Assembly (NCBI GenBank): GCA_005656395.1
Contig: SRSI01000037.1
Coordinates: 124,001 to 188,000 of the forward strand
Direction: 5' to 3'
Origin: Strongyloides papillosus
Lineage: Eukaryota > Nematoda > Chromadorea > Rhabditida > Strongyloididae
Length of the DNA: 64,000 bases
Both the position numbers and the translations under genes were made by a program. The notes beneath the pieces were generated by a model. It saw nothing but the letters and a program-made list of their open reading frames with translations. It did not search any database and was not told where the DNA came from. This document shows positions 47,304 through 58,685 of this stretch, piece by piece. Positions within the stretch are counted from its first letter, which is position 1; the number at the start of each line of letters is the position of its first letter.

Positions 47304-47837
47304 TTGTTGGAGTATAAAAATATTTTGGTAGCATTTGATTTTTAAAGTATAAAATTTTTCAATTATATATTCCTTCATTTATATTCAAAATATATTAAGT
47401 AAAGTTTAAATGTTGTTGTGGCATATACGGCAAAAATGTTTTCTTAACAATTCATATTTTTTTAGTTTATGATAACCAGTAATTAATTAATATTAATGTT
47501 TGTGCGTCGTAAAGGGTCAAAATATCTAGAAATAATTTTTTTTTAAAAACTATTGTTTTAAAATAAATAAATTTTCATATTCTGTAAAGAAAAATAACCT
47601 ATTTTTACTTATTGATATGTCTTTAGAGGTTTTTCTATAACATTATAAGCACTCTACATGGAGATGGGCAAACAGACATATTATTACTATTATAATCGTA
47701 GTATTTACATATCCAATATCTTTCAGTATCATCCGAATCATAATTTCTCCAATGTAATTGAATATCATTCTAAAACTTCTGTATAGTTCTATTTTCACCT
47801 ACATCTTTAGTACGTTCTACTAATGAGAGCTGTGAAA
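47304..47837. other. Spacer between sulfotransferase A and the GUF1 relic
   Basis: About 530 bp. Minus-strand translation near 47680-47770 gives a short aromatic- and cysteine-containing piece (WRNYDSDDTERYWICKYYD) with nearby stops, of unknown origin. No gene supported. Confidence 0.4.
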
Positions 47838-48590
47838 TAGGCTATTTATATTGAGCCATCAGAAGAACATCTGTACATACTAGAATTTTAACTAATATTA
47901 ATATAATGGCTCTTTTAAATTGTCTACAAAATGAATCAAAAATTAAACCTTGAAATGGGGCTTCTCCATCTCCAGGAAATGTTATTAGCTTATCAATAAC
48001 AGCATTCAGTACCTTTTGAAACATTTAAACTAGATTTTGCTGATACATTGATCATTTCATTTTCATCCATGCAAATAGGGATTTCATCTCATTTTGTACC
48101 TAAAAAAGAAAAATTTAATTTTTAAATGTAGATTAATCTAAACTTTTTTGATATTAGCAATTTTTAAATCAACTTTATTTAGAACAGGAATCATTTGAAA
48201 ATATCTTTCAAATGCCAACTAAAAATTAGAAATTGTCTGTGCTTGAACACCTTGATTGGGACCAACAAGTGAAACAATAATATTACATGCTGGTAAACAT
48301 TTTAGTAACTTCGAAACTAAAATCTACATGCCTTGGAGTATAAATAAAATTTATAACATGATCATTATATAACATTGAACATATTTATGCTTTCACTATA
48401 ATTTCTCGCTCCTTCTCAACCTGTAGTTTTTCAAGAACTTGTACTTTTCTGTATTAGAATTACCAACATTCGTTAACTGTAATATTCCATCAGTTCATGT
48501 ATTTTTTCCATGGTCTACATGAGCAACTATGCTAAAATTCCGAAAATTTTATGGAGTAAACCCTTCTGATGAAGTAGTTTTTCAGGATCA
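47838..48590 (-). pseudogene. Broken copy of mitochondrial translation GTPase GUF1 (EF4/LepA)
   Basis: Minus-strand translation in shifting frames gives RNFSIVAHVDHGKNT (G1 loop, near 48500-48540; normal form AHVDHGKST), VLEKLQVEKER with switch-region remnants, CSMLYNDHVINFIYTPRHVDFSFEVTK (near 48310-48390; normal form NLIDTPGHVDFSFEV, so the G of DTPGH is lost), and then ISAKSSLNVSK and GDGEAPFQGLIFDSF (near 47920-48045). These are, in order, G1, G3 and the region after the G domain of EF4/GUF1. Frame breaks and stop codons throughout show a dead copy. The C-terminal domains are absent. No introns were evident, but a processed copy cannot be told from a degraded duplicate. Confidence 0.8.
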
Positions 48591-49195
48591 TTAGATTTAA
48601 CTATTCTCATCCTAAAAGACTTCAATTGTTGTATGTTCAAAATGTAATTAAAAGTAGAAAAATAATGATAATATCAGCATATACATTTTACCAGAAACAT
48701 TGACGATATTTATATACACAAGAAGTAGAAAACATGCTTTAGAAAGTGACAAACACCTAAAATAATTTGATTTTTTCTGTCTTTCTTAACCATTATGAAT
48801 AAGAATAAAACTTTTCTTAATTATAAATAACTGGGAGATGAGTATGTCTGTTAGATTCTTCTACTCATTTTGACATCGGGTTTAAGCGAAGGTACTTCTT
48901 CTTCGATAGAACATCAATAGAATTAGTATCTTGACAAAACAACAATTCAGCATCAACTCAATCCCTATAAAAATACTACTAAAAAGTTCTACATAGAATA
49001 AATGAATAGTAAAAAAAAAGTTATATATTTAAGACTGAAGACGGTATGGAAAATTTATTTCATGAGACTTTCTAAACCTAAAATATTTAAAATACATCAT
49101 TACATGATAAAACAACATAATTAAAATGAGATTTTATTAGTAAATAAAGAAATAATATTTACAGTATGAAGTATAGAAATTTATTTTCATTTACA
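48591..49195. other. Intergenic spacer
   Basis: About 600 bp, no supportable ORF, AT-rich, no recognised element. Confidence 0.4.
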
Positions 49196-49310
49196 CGTTA
49201 TATATACACATTATATATACACATTATATACACACATTATATATACACATTATATATACAAATTAAATTTATACATTATATTTACACATTCTATTTACAC
49301 ATTACAATTC
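49196..49310. repeat. Tandem repeat of a 13-bp TA/CA-rich unit
   Basis: Repeats of ATTATATATACAC and close variants (CATTATATACACA, CATTATATTTACA) run for about 110 bp directly beside the 3' end of the next gene. Low-complexity minisatellite; alternating TATA/CACA units. Confidence 0.8.
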
Positions 49311-49361
49311 TTCCATCAACAATCCTTGGTTTCTTTTGTCCCGATATCTTCTTCTTTTAAA

Positions 49362-50351
49362 CTAAGAACAGATATTTCCAGCAGTAAGTTTGTCTGATCC
49401 AGTTCGTCCAGAAAGAACGTTTAATTCACATGCGTATCTCCCGAAATCATGAGCATGTGATCTTGAGTACAACAACTCAAGAATAGGTAACTCTATCTCC
49501 TTATTCAACTTAACTCCTTTTTTCGGTCTACCACCTTGCTGGACTTCATTGTGACCTTTCTGAGATGAGGTCGTACTTGATCCACCACCAATAATTGAGT
49601 CCAGAACAGCGATGCATTCTTGAAAAACGTCGGACCCTACGTCACCAGAAGAAGTACTGCTATCCCTTGGGTCCGACGCGAAGTAAAGGCTTCTCTCCGG
49701 TGCTTGTGAGACGCTTCTACTCATGCTTGTAATATTCCACTGACGTGCATGAGTTAATTCTCTATCCATTATGGATAGAGTTTCTGAAGGAAGTTGTTTA
49801 AAAGAACGACCTTCCATTTCATTTTTAACATACTAAAAAAAACATTGGATATGTAGAAAGCTATAGAAAAAGCTTACCTGAATGATTGGATCTGGAACCT
49901 GACTGTTGTTGTTGCCCAGTCTAGAAATCATATATTTGATGAGCTTTTCATATACAACGTCTATAGTTGTCGTATTGGGATTGCAATCATAAAACAAATT
50001 TCTATAATAAGCAGAAGAAATAATTTTTAAAAAATTTCTGAAAACTTACAAAGGGACAAGTATTTTTATTGTTAATATATCCTCAAACAGAACAGCGACA
50101 GAACCAATTGGGGCGTTCGTGTCGTGGAAGAATGTTCTGAATGGGTAGAATTCCAAATTCGAATGGCAGGCAAGTACTAAAAAAAATATAAATTTATAAT
50201 ACGACAAAATACCTTGGAAGTCATCATTTACATGTTCTGAGTTGTACCCTTCCATAACACTTTTGCACAAATCCATGACCAAAGTCCTAGGATTAAGTGT
50301 TACGATTTTCTCAATTTCCAACTCAGACGAATGTGCGTCTCTCGCATCCAT
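49362..50351 (-). CDS. Four-exon gene of unknown function with AT-hook-like motif
   Basis: Exons 50213-50351, 50050-50176, 49878-50001 and 49362-49832 join in phase through GT-AG introns of 36, 48 and 45 nt to 286 residues, so the model is well supported although I do not recognise the family. The N-terminal 150 residues look globular (ARDAHSSELEIEKIV, FYPFRTFFHDTNAPIGSV, VVYEKLIKYMISRL). The C-terminal half is Ser/Gly-rich with GGRPKKGVKLNKE, an AT-hook-like basic stretch. The start is uncertain: the frame stays open about 60 nt upstream of the Met used (to near 50410). Base composition is visibly richer in G and C than its neighbours, which could reflect strong expression, transfer or mobile-element origin. 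No domain supports a particular choice. Confidence 0.65.
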
Positions 50352-51191
50352 CAAACCGAGAATCGGTTTAAAATTACTTTTATGGCTACTCCACCTGCCA
50401 TAGTTGAATTACTTGATGACTACCCCTAAAATAGATATACAATGAAGAAAAAATGATTACAAACATGTATTCTGTTAACTAAACAACTAATGATAAAGAT
50501 AACTTAATTTTAATTGTATTTATAAGCAATAAAGTGTGGAGCTCTGTCAACTATAAGAAAGTTCGAGAAGGCTTTAGAAAATGTGTAATAAAAACTTTGT
50601 AATCAAATTTAATTGTCACGAAATTGTTCATGAACTTTGATATTATGTTGATATATTTTTAAAGAGGTGTCCTTTGAAATTTCAGATGGTATAGTTTTCA
50701 CATCATTTGCGCTTAAATTTTAAAATGAATACATTCAAAAAAACTTTTCAGATAATCATAAAAAAATTACACTACAATATTTTAACAATTTTTATTAAAT
50801 AAAAATATACCTTTTAATTAGCATAAAAAGACCTCTACGACGCTGGAGATCGAAATAATCAACTAATAAAATTAAACAACATAATGTATTTAAATTTATC
50901 TAGTTTATTATTATCAATCAAAAATTCTTTTAAATGATGGAGAATTTGTGACTGACTCATGTGTAATAGCTAAATTATGAGAAATTTATGGTGTGGAGTT
51001 TGAGAAGGTCCACCTGGTAACAGATATTAATCTCGAAAAAAGTAACATTCTGATCAATGACAAACTATATGCACCAAATTAATTTATATATATGGTAAAC
51101 ATTAATTAAAGGTAAATTGATAAAAATTTTATGAAATTATTATATCAAAAACTTTTTGCAAATAATATTTATAAATTAAACGTTCTATAGT
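50352..51191. other. Intergenic region
   Basis: About 840 bp; the first 60 bp could belong to the preceding gene's 5' end. No other coding signal. Confidence 0.4.
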
Positions 51192-52365
51192 TTAATAATT
51201 ATTTCTATTATTTAAATAATCCATTGTACCACCAGGTTGTTGAATATTAATATACGGTTGAAACATTGGAACCATAGAATTAGGATTACCCATATTTTGT
51301 TGATGAAACATATTTTGACTTTGTTGATAGTTCATATAAATATTTTGATAGTTTTTCATCTGCTGACCGTTATTTGAATTCATCATATTAAAATTATTAT
51401 GTTGATTAATATTATATTGTCCTTGAATCATTCCCTCTGTTGGTAATTTATGCTCATTTTTTCCATGAATATTATTTGCCACACTATACTTATCTTTATC
51501 ATTATCAAAACATTGATTTTTCATGAAATTCGAATTATGATTCATTTGATTTGGATTGTTATTCATTGACATTGGTGGTAAATTTAATAATGGAACACCA
51601 TTAAAAGAATTTTGATTCTGATAAACCTGTTGTTTTAAATTTAACATTGCTTTGTAATTATGTTCAGTATACTTTTGAAAGTCAAAATATGAATTAGGAG
51701 CTTGATAATTTTGTTGTTCACTTATCATATTGTTCATACTTATTCTAAATTCATTGTTTTTAGATTCCACCTGCCTATGATACTGGTTCTGTATATGGTA
51801 GTGTCCATTAAAATTTTTGTTCTCATATGAAGATGAAATTGTCCTTTCCTGTATACAATTTGATGCTTTTTCCTCCTCCTTCTTTTTCATTTTTTCCTCA
51901 ATAATTCTAAAGATAAGAAATACTAAGTAGTATTAATTAAAAACAGATAACTTACGCTTTTGTAACATTTTCTATATTTGCTCTACTCATGGTAACATCA
52001 AAATACAACGAGTTCTTATATTTTTGCTTACTAGCCTCATTTCTTGCCTTCCATCTCTCGATATTTCGCGCTAATTTTGATTTTTTACTATGTTCCGGTG
52101 TAGGATAACGATTTTGATCATTTGTGTTTTGATTTAAACTTCCACCAGGTGAAGAGTATCCATTATTCCTCGGTGAAAACGTAGGTCGCTGAGGATAATC
52201 ATAATTATTTAACGGTGACGATGTCCTTATATCATGACTATTAATAACATTAGGTGGAGAATTCCCATGAATTAAGTGATTAATAGAATCTGGTGATTTA
52301 GAATTACCCATAGATAAATTATATGACGAAATTGGAGAATAAGCATTACTCATTGTTTCGATCAT
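51192..52365 (-). CDS. Asn/Gln-rich low-complexity protein
   Basis: Exons 51956-52365 and 51192-51906 (49-nt intron) join in frame to 374 residues. The N-terminal part is Ser/Pro/Asn-rich with repeated S-P dipeptides (NSKSPD, NSPPN, TSSPL, FSPRN), possible proline-directed phosphorylation sites. A predicted helical basic segment follows (SKKSKLARNIERWKARNEAS to IIEEKMKKKEEEK), then a long prion-like Asn/Gln/Met tail. No known domain is recognised; a transcriptional or RNA-associated regulator is a guess from composition. The helical middle is the part most likely to be conserved. Divergent from the DUF1647 gene. Confidence 0.7.
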
Positions 52366-53091
52366 ATTTTATTAATTCAACAGAACAAAGTATTACTTTT
52401 TTATATGACTTATATATATATAAAGTACACAAGCCGCATCTAATAACAATTCATTATTTTGTTTTAATAACTTCCAGGTCTAACATATGTCCTTTTCACA
52501 CCTACATTCGTATATTTTATTAAAAGCTAATATAATTAACTTATTAGGACATGCTATTTATTTACTTTTCTATTCAATTATAGTATACAAGCTCATAACT
52601 TTATTAACGATATCCTAAAAGGATATCGAAATGTATCCTATTGTATTGTATTCTATTTGTTTTAGATATTCAAACAAATTATTCTCCTTGGGTTGATATA
52701 ATAAAATTAATATTAACAAAATAAATGTTGAATTATATTAATTTTTATAAAATTTTTTTGTTATAGATATTAAATTTAATTTAATAAAAATTCTATTTAT
52801 TATTATTACTAATTTAACATTACTAATCAAAGTTCAATCGCGGAATAAAATATTGTTTTGCATTTTAATAATAGCACATTAATTATATTAATTAACTTTA
52901 AACGTCATAAATAAGCTTTAATAAGATTTCATAATATTATGAAAATGTAATTTTTTATTTTTATCAATAACAAACAAATATCATACACATTATTTAGTCA
53001 ACATACAAAAAGTGGTTTTTTATCCCCCGAGGAGATGGTTGATTAGCCTTATTTTAATGTTTTTATTTCATTTCATAAAAAAATAACATAA
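52366..53091. other. Divergent intergenic region (N/Q-rich gene / DUF1647 gene)
   Basis: About 730 bp containing both promoters. It holds a perfect 9-bp inverted repeat at 52608-52628; otherwise AT-rich. Confidence 0.5.
52608..52628. repeat. Perfect inverted repeat CGATATCCT-AAA-AGGATATCG
   Basis: Two perfect 9-bp arms separated by AAA, in the promoter-containing region between divergent genes. It could be an operator-like dimer site or chance. Confidence 0.5.
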
Positions 53092-54412
53092 ATGATAAGG
53101 TTTAAAATATTAGCCATACTCTATTTCACCTTCGTACTACTTTATACTCAAAAATTAATTCAATCTAAAAAGGTATTGGTTAAATTCTAATAAAATAACA
53201 GTACAATTTTAGATATTATCAAAAATTAAAAGGTTTAATAATGGAACATGTTTTTATAAAAATCAATACATCCCAATACAATATGAATTGCCATCAAATG
53301 TTAATATCAAAGGGACATCATTTAATTGTGATCTGGTAAGATATCTGGATTATTTCAAGCTTCTCGATGAAAATGATTTCGTTGATCTGTCAAAAGAAAA
53401 AATGCCAAGACCACAGGTTGTGACTGCTTTCTCTGAAAATCACCGTGATGAGGCTGCTTTACTATTAAAATCTTTTAGAAAACATTTTCCTGGACAAAAA
53501 ATTATTGTTTATAGTTTAGGTGTATCAAAAAGTACAGAAGAAATGTTACGCTCATTATGTTATGTGGAGTATAAAGTCTTTAAACTGTCTAAATATCCAA
53601 AACACGTCTCAAATATTATGAATTATGCCTTTAAAATTCTTATTGCTGCAGTAAGTATAATTTTTAATATATATTTTTATTTGTTTATACTTATTATTTA
53701 GGAGACATTAAAGAAGCATGGAGCTATGATTTGGGCTGATGCAAGTGTTAGATTTAAAAAAACGAACATGAATTATGTATACAATTTATTTAACTGTAAA
53801 TATGGTAAAGATTTCGATCACAAAGAAAAAGAACAAGCTGCTTTAGGTAATGAACCAAGACACAAACCATTTTTAAATGTATACAGGAAACTTAAATGCA
53901 GAAAATGCTTCTGGAAATATCGATATACTGGTTTTGATAAAAATGTTTACAACTTTAACGTGAATCATTGTCATAAATCATCATTCATGTTTACTGTCCC
54001 CACATTCCATGGGATACTACCTACGATTCACTCAAAAACACTAAAATATTTCCCAACAGAAAAAAAAAGGTATGCTAACAAAACAATCAGTCGTCAGTAT
54101 GATGCCGCATTCTCTATAATTGTAAAAACAAAGGATACCGTTGACAATGTTTTAAAGTGGGCCGTTCTATGTGCATTAGAAAAAAATTGTATTGAAGCTG
54201 AGAAGTGGCATGGATGTTATGGTTTTACAAGAAAAAATATATTTTCTTCACATAATGTATGCTATAGATTTGATCAATCTATACTAACTTTATTACTCCA
54301 TAATTCAAATAATTATGATAATCGTAATTATGTGACGGAGATTCATAATTTTATCGACATTGACCGAAACACTGTTACGGATTTAGATACATTAGAAAAA
54401 TCGTGCTTGTAA
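53092..54412 (+). CDS. DUF1647-family nematode protein, glycosyltransferase-like
   Basis: Three exons (53092-53172, 53213-53650, 53702-54412) join in phase to 409 residues. It begins with a signal-anchor (MIRFKILAILYFTFVLLYTQ). The sequence PQVVTAFSENHRDEAALLLKSFRKHFPGQKIIVYSLGVSK is the typical DUF1647 start, and GAMIWADASVRF follows with a D-x-S-like site in place of a classic DxD. Later CFWKYRYTGFDKNV and HGCYGFTRKNIF are cysteine/aromatic blocks of the same family. Probably a Golgi type II membrane protein acting on glycans, by resemblance to glycosyltransferases; activity is not proven for the family as far as I know. Introns of 40 and 51 nt. Confidence 0.85.
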
Positions 54413-55298
54413 TTAAAAATTTATTATAGATATATATGATAAATGTTATTTAATCATCCTTTTGTAAACATTTCCACTTAATTGATCATTTATTAAACAT
54501 TAAATAACTTCATTCATATAATTAATTGTGAAAAAATTTGATATTTCTAGTGAAACATAATTTTTTTACATTTAAAAGTATTTTATGAGAGTCTAATATA
54601 TTTTTTTAACAATTTTCAATAAATAATAATAAATCAAATATTGACTTTAAAAAAAATATTATTTTTTAATCTGTTAAAAATAAATCATTCTCGTTTACTG
54701 ATAATGTTAAACATTGACTTGAAACACTTCAATAAATACAAACAATTGTATAGTTTCTTTTCAATAATCTTTTCTAGAATTTATGATAATTGTCATTTAA
54801 GTATCAATGTGTTGAGTATAATGATAAATACCTTTATAAAATTATTGTAACTAAATGTATTAGACTGCTATGAAGTGAAAAATCAAAAGTCCATTGTATT
54901 TGACTTAGATTTTATTAAAGAATAAGTGAAACTTTATATTCATATATTTGCTTCATTACTTTATAATAAATAAATGCTAAATATAATAGGTATATAAATT
55001 AACAATCTTCTGTAAATTCCATTTAACTTTATATGCTTCGTATAGTAAAACAATAAAAATATAAGTGTTATAAAAAATAGTAGTTAAATGGATTAAAAAA
55101 ATCTTCAATGCAGTCTTACAAAATATGTAAATATTTTTATGATAAAAAAACTAGTTATTTTTAGTATCTCATCTTATGCCATATGTCTACAGTTCTCTGT
55201 TATATGTAAAATAAATATGACTGTATCAGAAGTTTTATTAACCTTTTTCATTTAATATCAATATTAAACACAATAAAATTTACATAATATTGGACTCA
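54413..55298. other. Convergent intergenic region
   Basis: About 890 bp between the 3' ends of the DUF1647 and sulfotransferase B genes. Several AATAAA-like signals; no supportable ORF. Confidence 0.45.
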
Positions 55299-56288
55299 TT
55301 AAAATGTAGGTTCCGGTAAATCAGGTATTGGATAGTCAAACTCAATGAAATCATAGTAAAAAATCCTTATTAACTTTTCTAAAATTTGTGGACTATTTTT
55401 TATAACATTCGTTATTCTTGAGGTAATTTTTTTATTGGACGTTGAGTGTGGTGTATGTTTATTTATCGTACCATTTTTAATAAAATTTATCTGTTTTTGG
55501 GGAATTTTTTTTGATTTAAGCAATTCAAAAAATTCTTTATAAAATATCTTACTAGATTCAGTTGTTGTCCCATACTTGATTATTGTATAATATTGACGGT
55601 ATATATTTAACTGACAATGCCTAAAATTTTAATTATGTATTTTAATTTTAACATACCATGTCTGTGGATAGAAATGAGTATCATCGAATGTATCAGTATG
55701 TTTTCTTTTTGGAAATAATATTTGTTCTTTTATACGTTTATAAAATTTGTTAACAAAACACTTCAAATTTGTTTTACATCCATAACAATAAGTTGGATCA
55801 ATTTTGATAAAATCTTTTGCAATTAAACACTTGTCTACAAATCCAGAAATAAATCTTTCAATTGGTTCACGGACAAAAACAATATTTGTATAGGATTTCA
55901 TTAATTTATTAACACTTCCATCAGTATAGTTTTTTGCAATATCAACTGTCTTTTCCTCAAAATTATAGTCATCACAATATTTATATGTCCATTTGGTATT
56001 GCTAATAGGTGTTTGATACTTTTTAGCATATCCAGGGTGATCAAGAAAACACAAAATACCCCTTATCATTGTTGAGAAATTTTTCGTAATTGTGCAAAAA
56101 TTCATCTTATACTTTTTATTAACTCTAAATCTAGACAATACATTTCTATATGGAGGTATACATGGTTTACTTTTAGCATCTCGTTCGCAATTTATTATTT
56201 CTCTAGTATAATTGGACAAACTTGTAACCAAAATTCCAATAGACAAAATATATAACAATAGTAAATATAAATAGTTCTTGATTATCAT
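55299..56288 (-). CDS. Sulfotransferase-like (Sulfotransfer_2 type) membrane protein, paralog B
   Basis: Exons 55657-56288 and 55299-55620 (36-nt intron) join in frame to 317 residues. N-terminal signal-anchor (YLYLLLLYILSIGILVTSL), then NFCTITKNFSTMIRGILCFLD (phosphosulfate-binding-like) and FVREPIERFISGFVDKC (3'-phosphate-binding motif with R-x-P-x-x-R-x-x-S). YCYGCKTNLKCFVNKFY and HFYPQTWHCQL follow. The intron falls right after the HFYPQ block, as in the gene at 46367-47303, so they are paralogs although unrelated genes lie between them. Expected Golgi PAPS-dependent sulfotransferase; substrate unknown. Confidence 0.87.
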
Positions 56289-57121
56289 ATGCGCAACAAA
56301 AAAAATATTTTTAAATGAAATTGTATTACATTATTATTAATACATAAATAGAAAAACAGGTTTCAAAATAAAAAAAAAAGTATTATCTTACATAATACTA
56401 CAGATGCCATTATCTTATTTAGACACTTCTTAATTTCAAGTGGTTAAAAAGTTAAACAATCTAAAGAATGTTGTCATTAATATATCTCTTATAATTTTTT
56501 TCATCAAATTATGTCGTACGATATCCCTCTTTTTCTGTTTAAAATATGAGTATTAAGCATTTTATTTTAACTGATCTATCTATAAAAATATAGTATGTAT
56601 ATCATTAGTCATATATGAAAGGCATCCAAAAAAATTTTATATACATTACTCTTTTCAATTTCGTGATTGAGGAGTTATCGAATAATGATAATTCTATATT
56701 AGTAAATACTATTTTTTAGCTTTTCATATTATTCAATAGCTGTTTAATTACATAAAACTTGAATGATAATTTTTTGATTATTTAATTAAAGTCTTTTTTT
56801 CATACTAAGGAATCTTTAAATATTAAGTGCTAGTATAAGATTGAATTTTAATAACAAGTTTTTTTTACAGTCTAATATTATTTATTCAAGTATTTTTCTT
56901 ATTGTTTTTTATATCATATAAAAAATAATAATGTCCGATTTGATATAGAAAAATGATATTGATAATACATGTTTTTTTAATCAAAATAAATTTATTTGAA
57001 AATAGAGATTGAAAGAGAATAATATAAATTTAATTATATATTAGAATAAATATAATAAAATATAATAATAAATATTATCAATTATGATATCCTTCAAAAA
57101 TGAATCATTTGAATATCTCTA
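56289..57121. other. Intergenic region
   Basis: About 830 bp, AT-rich, without supportable ORF; should contain the promoter of sulfotransferase B. Confidence 0.45.
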
Positions 57122-57511
57122 TTAGGATCGTTGACAATAACCGCAAGTACGTTTACAATGTTCCTTTAAGAAATCCAAGTATGCAGAGTCACGACAATAA
57201 TGTTCATACTTAGAACAATCTTTTTCTTTATCGGCACATTGAAGCAATTTCCATTCACGATGACTTGGTCTTTTTATTACTTGTTTAATACACATTTGAT
57301 TGGTACATACATATCCTATAGGACAATCTGCATTTGACAAGCAATTTCCAGAAACATGTACAGTAGGTTGAGGTAAATTATTATTTCTACTATTATTTTT
57401 TATTGATTTCAAATAATTAGAATAATTAGAAACATTATTCCTTCTACATTCAATGGTAAATGATAAGGTAATAATTAATAATAGAAGAGTAAAAAATTTA
57501 GTACAGTTCAT
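57122..57511 (-). CDS. Small secreted ShKT-domain protein
   Basis: Single-exon 129-residue protein. Signal peptide about residues 1-22 (MNCTKFFTLLLLIITLSFTIEC). An Asn-rich linker is followed by a small cysteine motif (CLSNADCPIGYVCTNQMC, four cysteines, like EB/invertebrate WAP-like repeats). The C-terminus is a ShKT domain with six cysteines: CADKEKDC, HYC, EHCKRTCGYC. ShKT modules are common in secreted nematode proteins, often joined to astacins or tyrosinases. Here the domain stands alone with a second motif. Expected to be extracellular; target unknown. The same-strand U1A-type gene lies about 295 bp upstream. Confidence 0.88.
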   Translation of the reverse strand: MNCTKFFTLLLLIITLSFTIECRRNNVSNYSNYLKSIKNNSRNNNLPQPTVHVSGNCLSNADCPIGYVCTNQMCIKQVIKRPSHREWKLLQCADKEKDCSKYEHYCRDSAYLDFLKEHCKRTCGYCQRS

Positions 57512-57806
57512 AGCGTCTACAATATTTAATATGATAGCAACAACCTCAAAGTACTCTTCTTTTATATAATAATACTATATACATATTCCTCTCCCCAACA
57601 AGTTATGATTTAGAGGGACAGGCCAAAACCCTAAAAACACCTAACTATGCAAATTCTTCTCCTCTAAGAAGCTTATTAGATTTTTACCAAAGTGTACATT
57701 AAATTGAGAGACAATAAAATATTTACTTTAAAATTATTAAGAATTCAAGAATAGAGAAACAAGAAGAGAATTAAAATATTTAAACAAGTTTAAAACCACT
57801 CAATTA

Positions 57807-58491
57807 CTACTTATTGGCGTATTCAACCTTCATTGCATGTGTAGCTGTAATTTTGAAGTTATGTAATGCTTTCTTCGCTGTAGTTGCTTCTTCTTCACTA
57901 TTATACTCAACAAATGCAATATCCGTACGATTTGGAACCATACGAACTTCTTTCAGTCCAGAAAATTGACTAAATACAGATGCAAGGAGATCACTTGTTG
58001 TTTCTTCAGGAAGGTTAGTACAAAACAATATCTTATGTGGGACATTTGAGTTATTTACTGATCCACCATCAGATGTCATTCCAGGTATATTTTGAGGTTT
58101 ACGTTTCTTAGGTAATGGAATATATGGTTTCTTCTCCCTCTTAACATATGTACCTTTTGCTTTTGCTATTACATCAGAATCACATCTTGCGTACTGGATA
58201 CGCATCGGTTTATCGAAAAATGGAAATCCTTGCATAGCTCTAAGGGCTCTTGTTGCTGAAGAGACATCCTTGAAAATGATATGTGCTTGTCCCTTCATAC
58301 GGATATTCCTGAAGGCTAATATATCAATGATGTCCCCAAACTGCGTAAAGATCGCAAATAATGCTTCTTTAAGTTCTACAAAAATTTATTATTACTCAAT
58401 AAATCCCCTGAATATGGAACTTACTCTCTTTCTTTAGTTTTTCATTCAAATTGTTAATATAGAGTGTGTGATTTGGTGCAATATCCGCCAT
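57807..58491 (-). CDS. U1A/U2B''-type spliceosomal protein (two RRMs)
   Basis: Exons 58425-58491 and 57807-58375 (49-nt intron) give 211 residues, the size of Drosophila SNF and nematode RNP-2/RNP-3. RRM1 opens NHTLYINNLNEKLKK (RNP2) and continues RNIRMKGQAHIIFKDVSSA (RNP1) and MQGFPFFDKPMRIQYA, diagnostic for U1A/U2B''. A basic linker (KKPYIPLPKKRKP) leads to RRM2 with ILFCTNLPEET (RNP2) and TDIAFVEYNSEEEA (RNP1). It binds a stem-loop of U1 or U2 snRNA in the nucleus. Whether it is the U1A or U2B'' ortholog, or a single dual protein, cannot be decided here. The start lies 194 bp downstream of the IFT46 stop on the same strand, so cotranscription is possible. Confidence 0.95.
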
Positions 58492-58685
58492 CTCCAATAG
58501 TATAAATAAAACTTTTCTGATTACTTTTACAAGAATTCAAACAACTTGAAATAAACACTTTTCCAATCCAAATAAATCCATGTAAGAGTTTATTGAAAGC
58601 AACTTTTTATTAAAGGTACAAAAGTTCATTAATGATAAATGTATAAAAAAATAAGCATTTTTATTGGTAAAAAATAATTTTTAAA

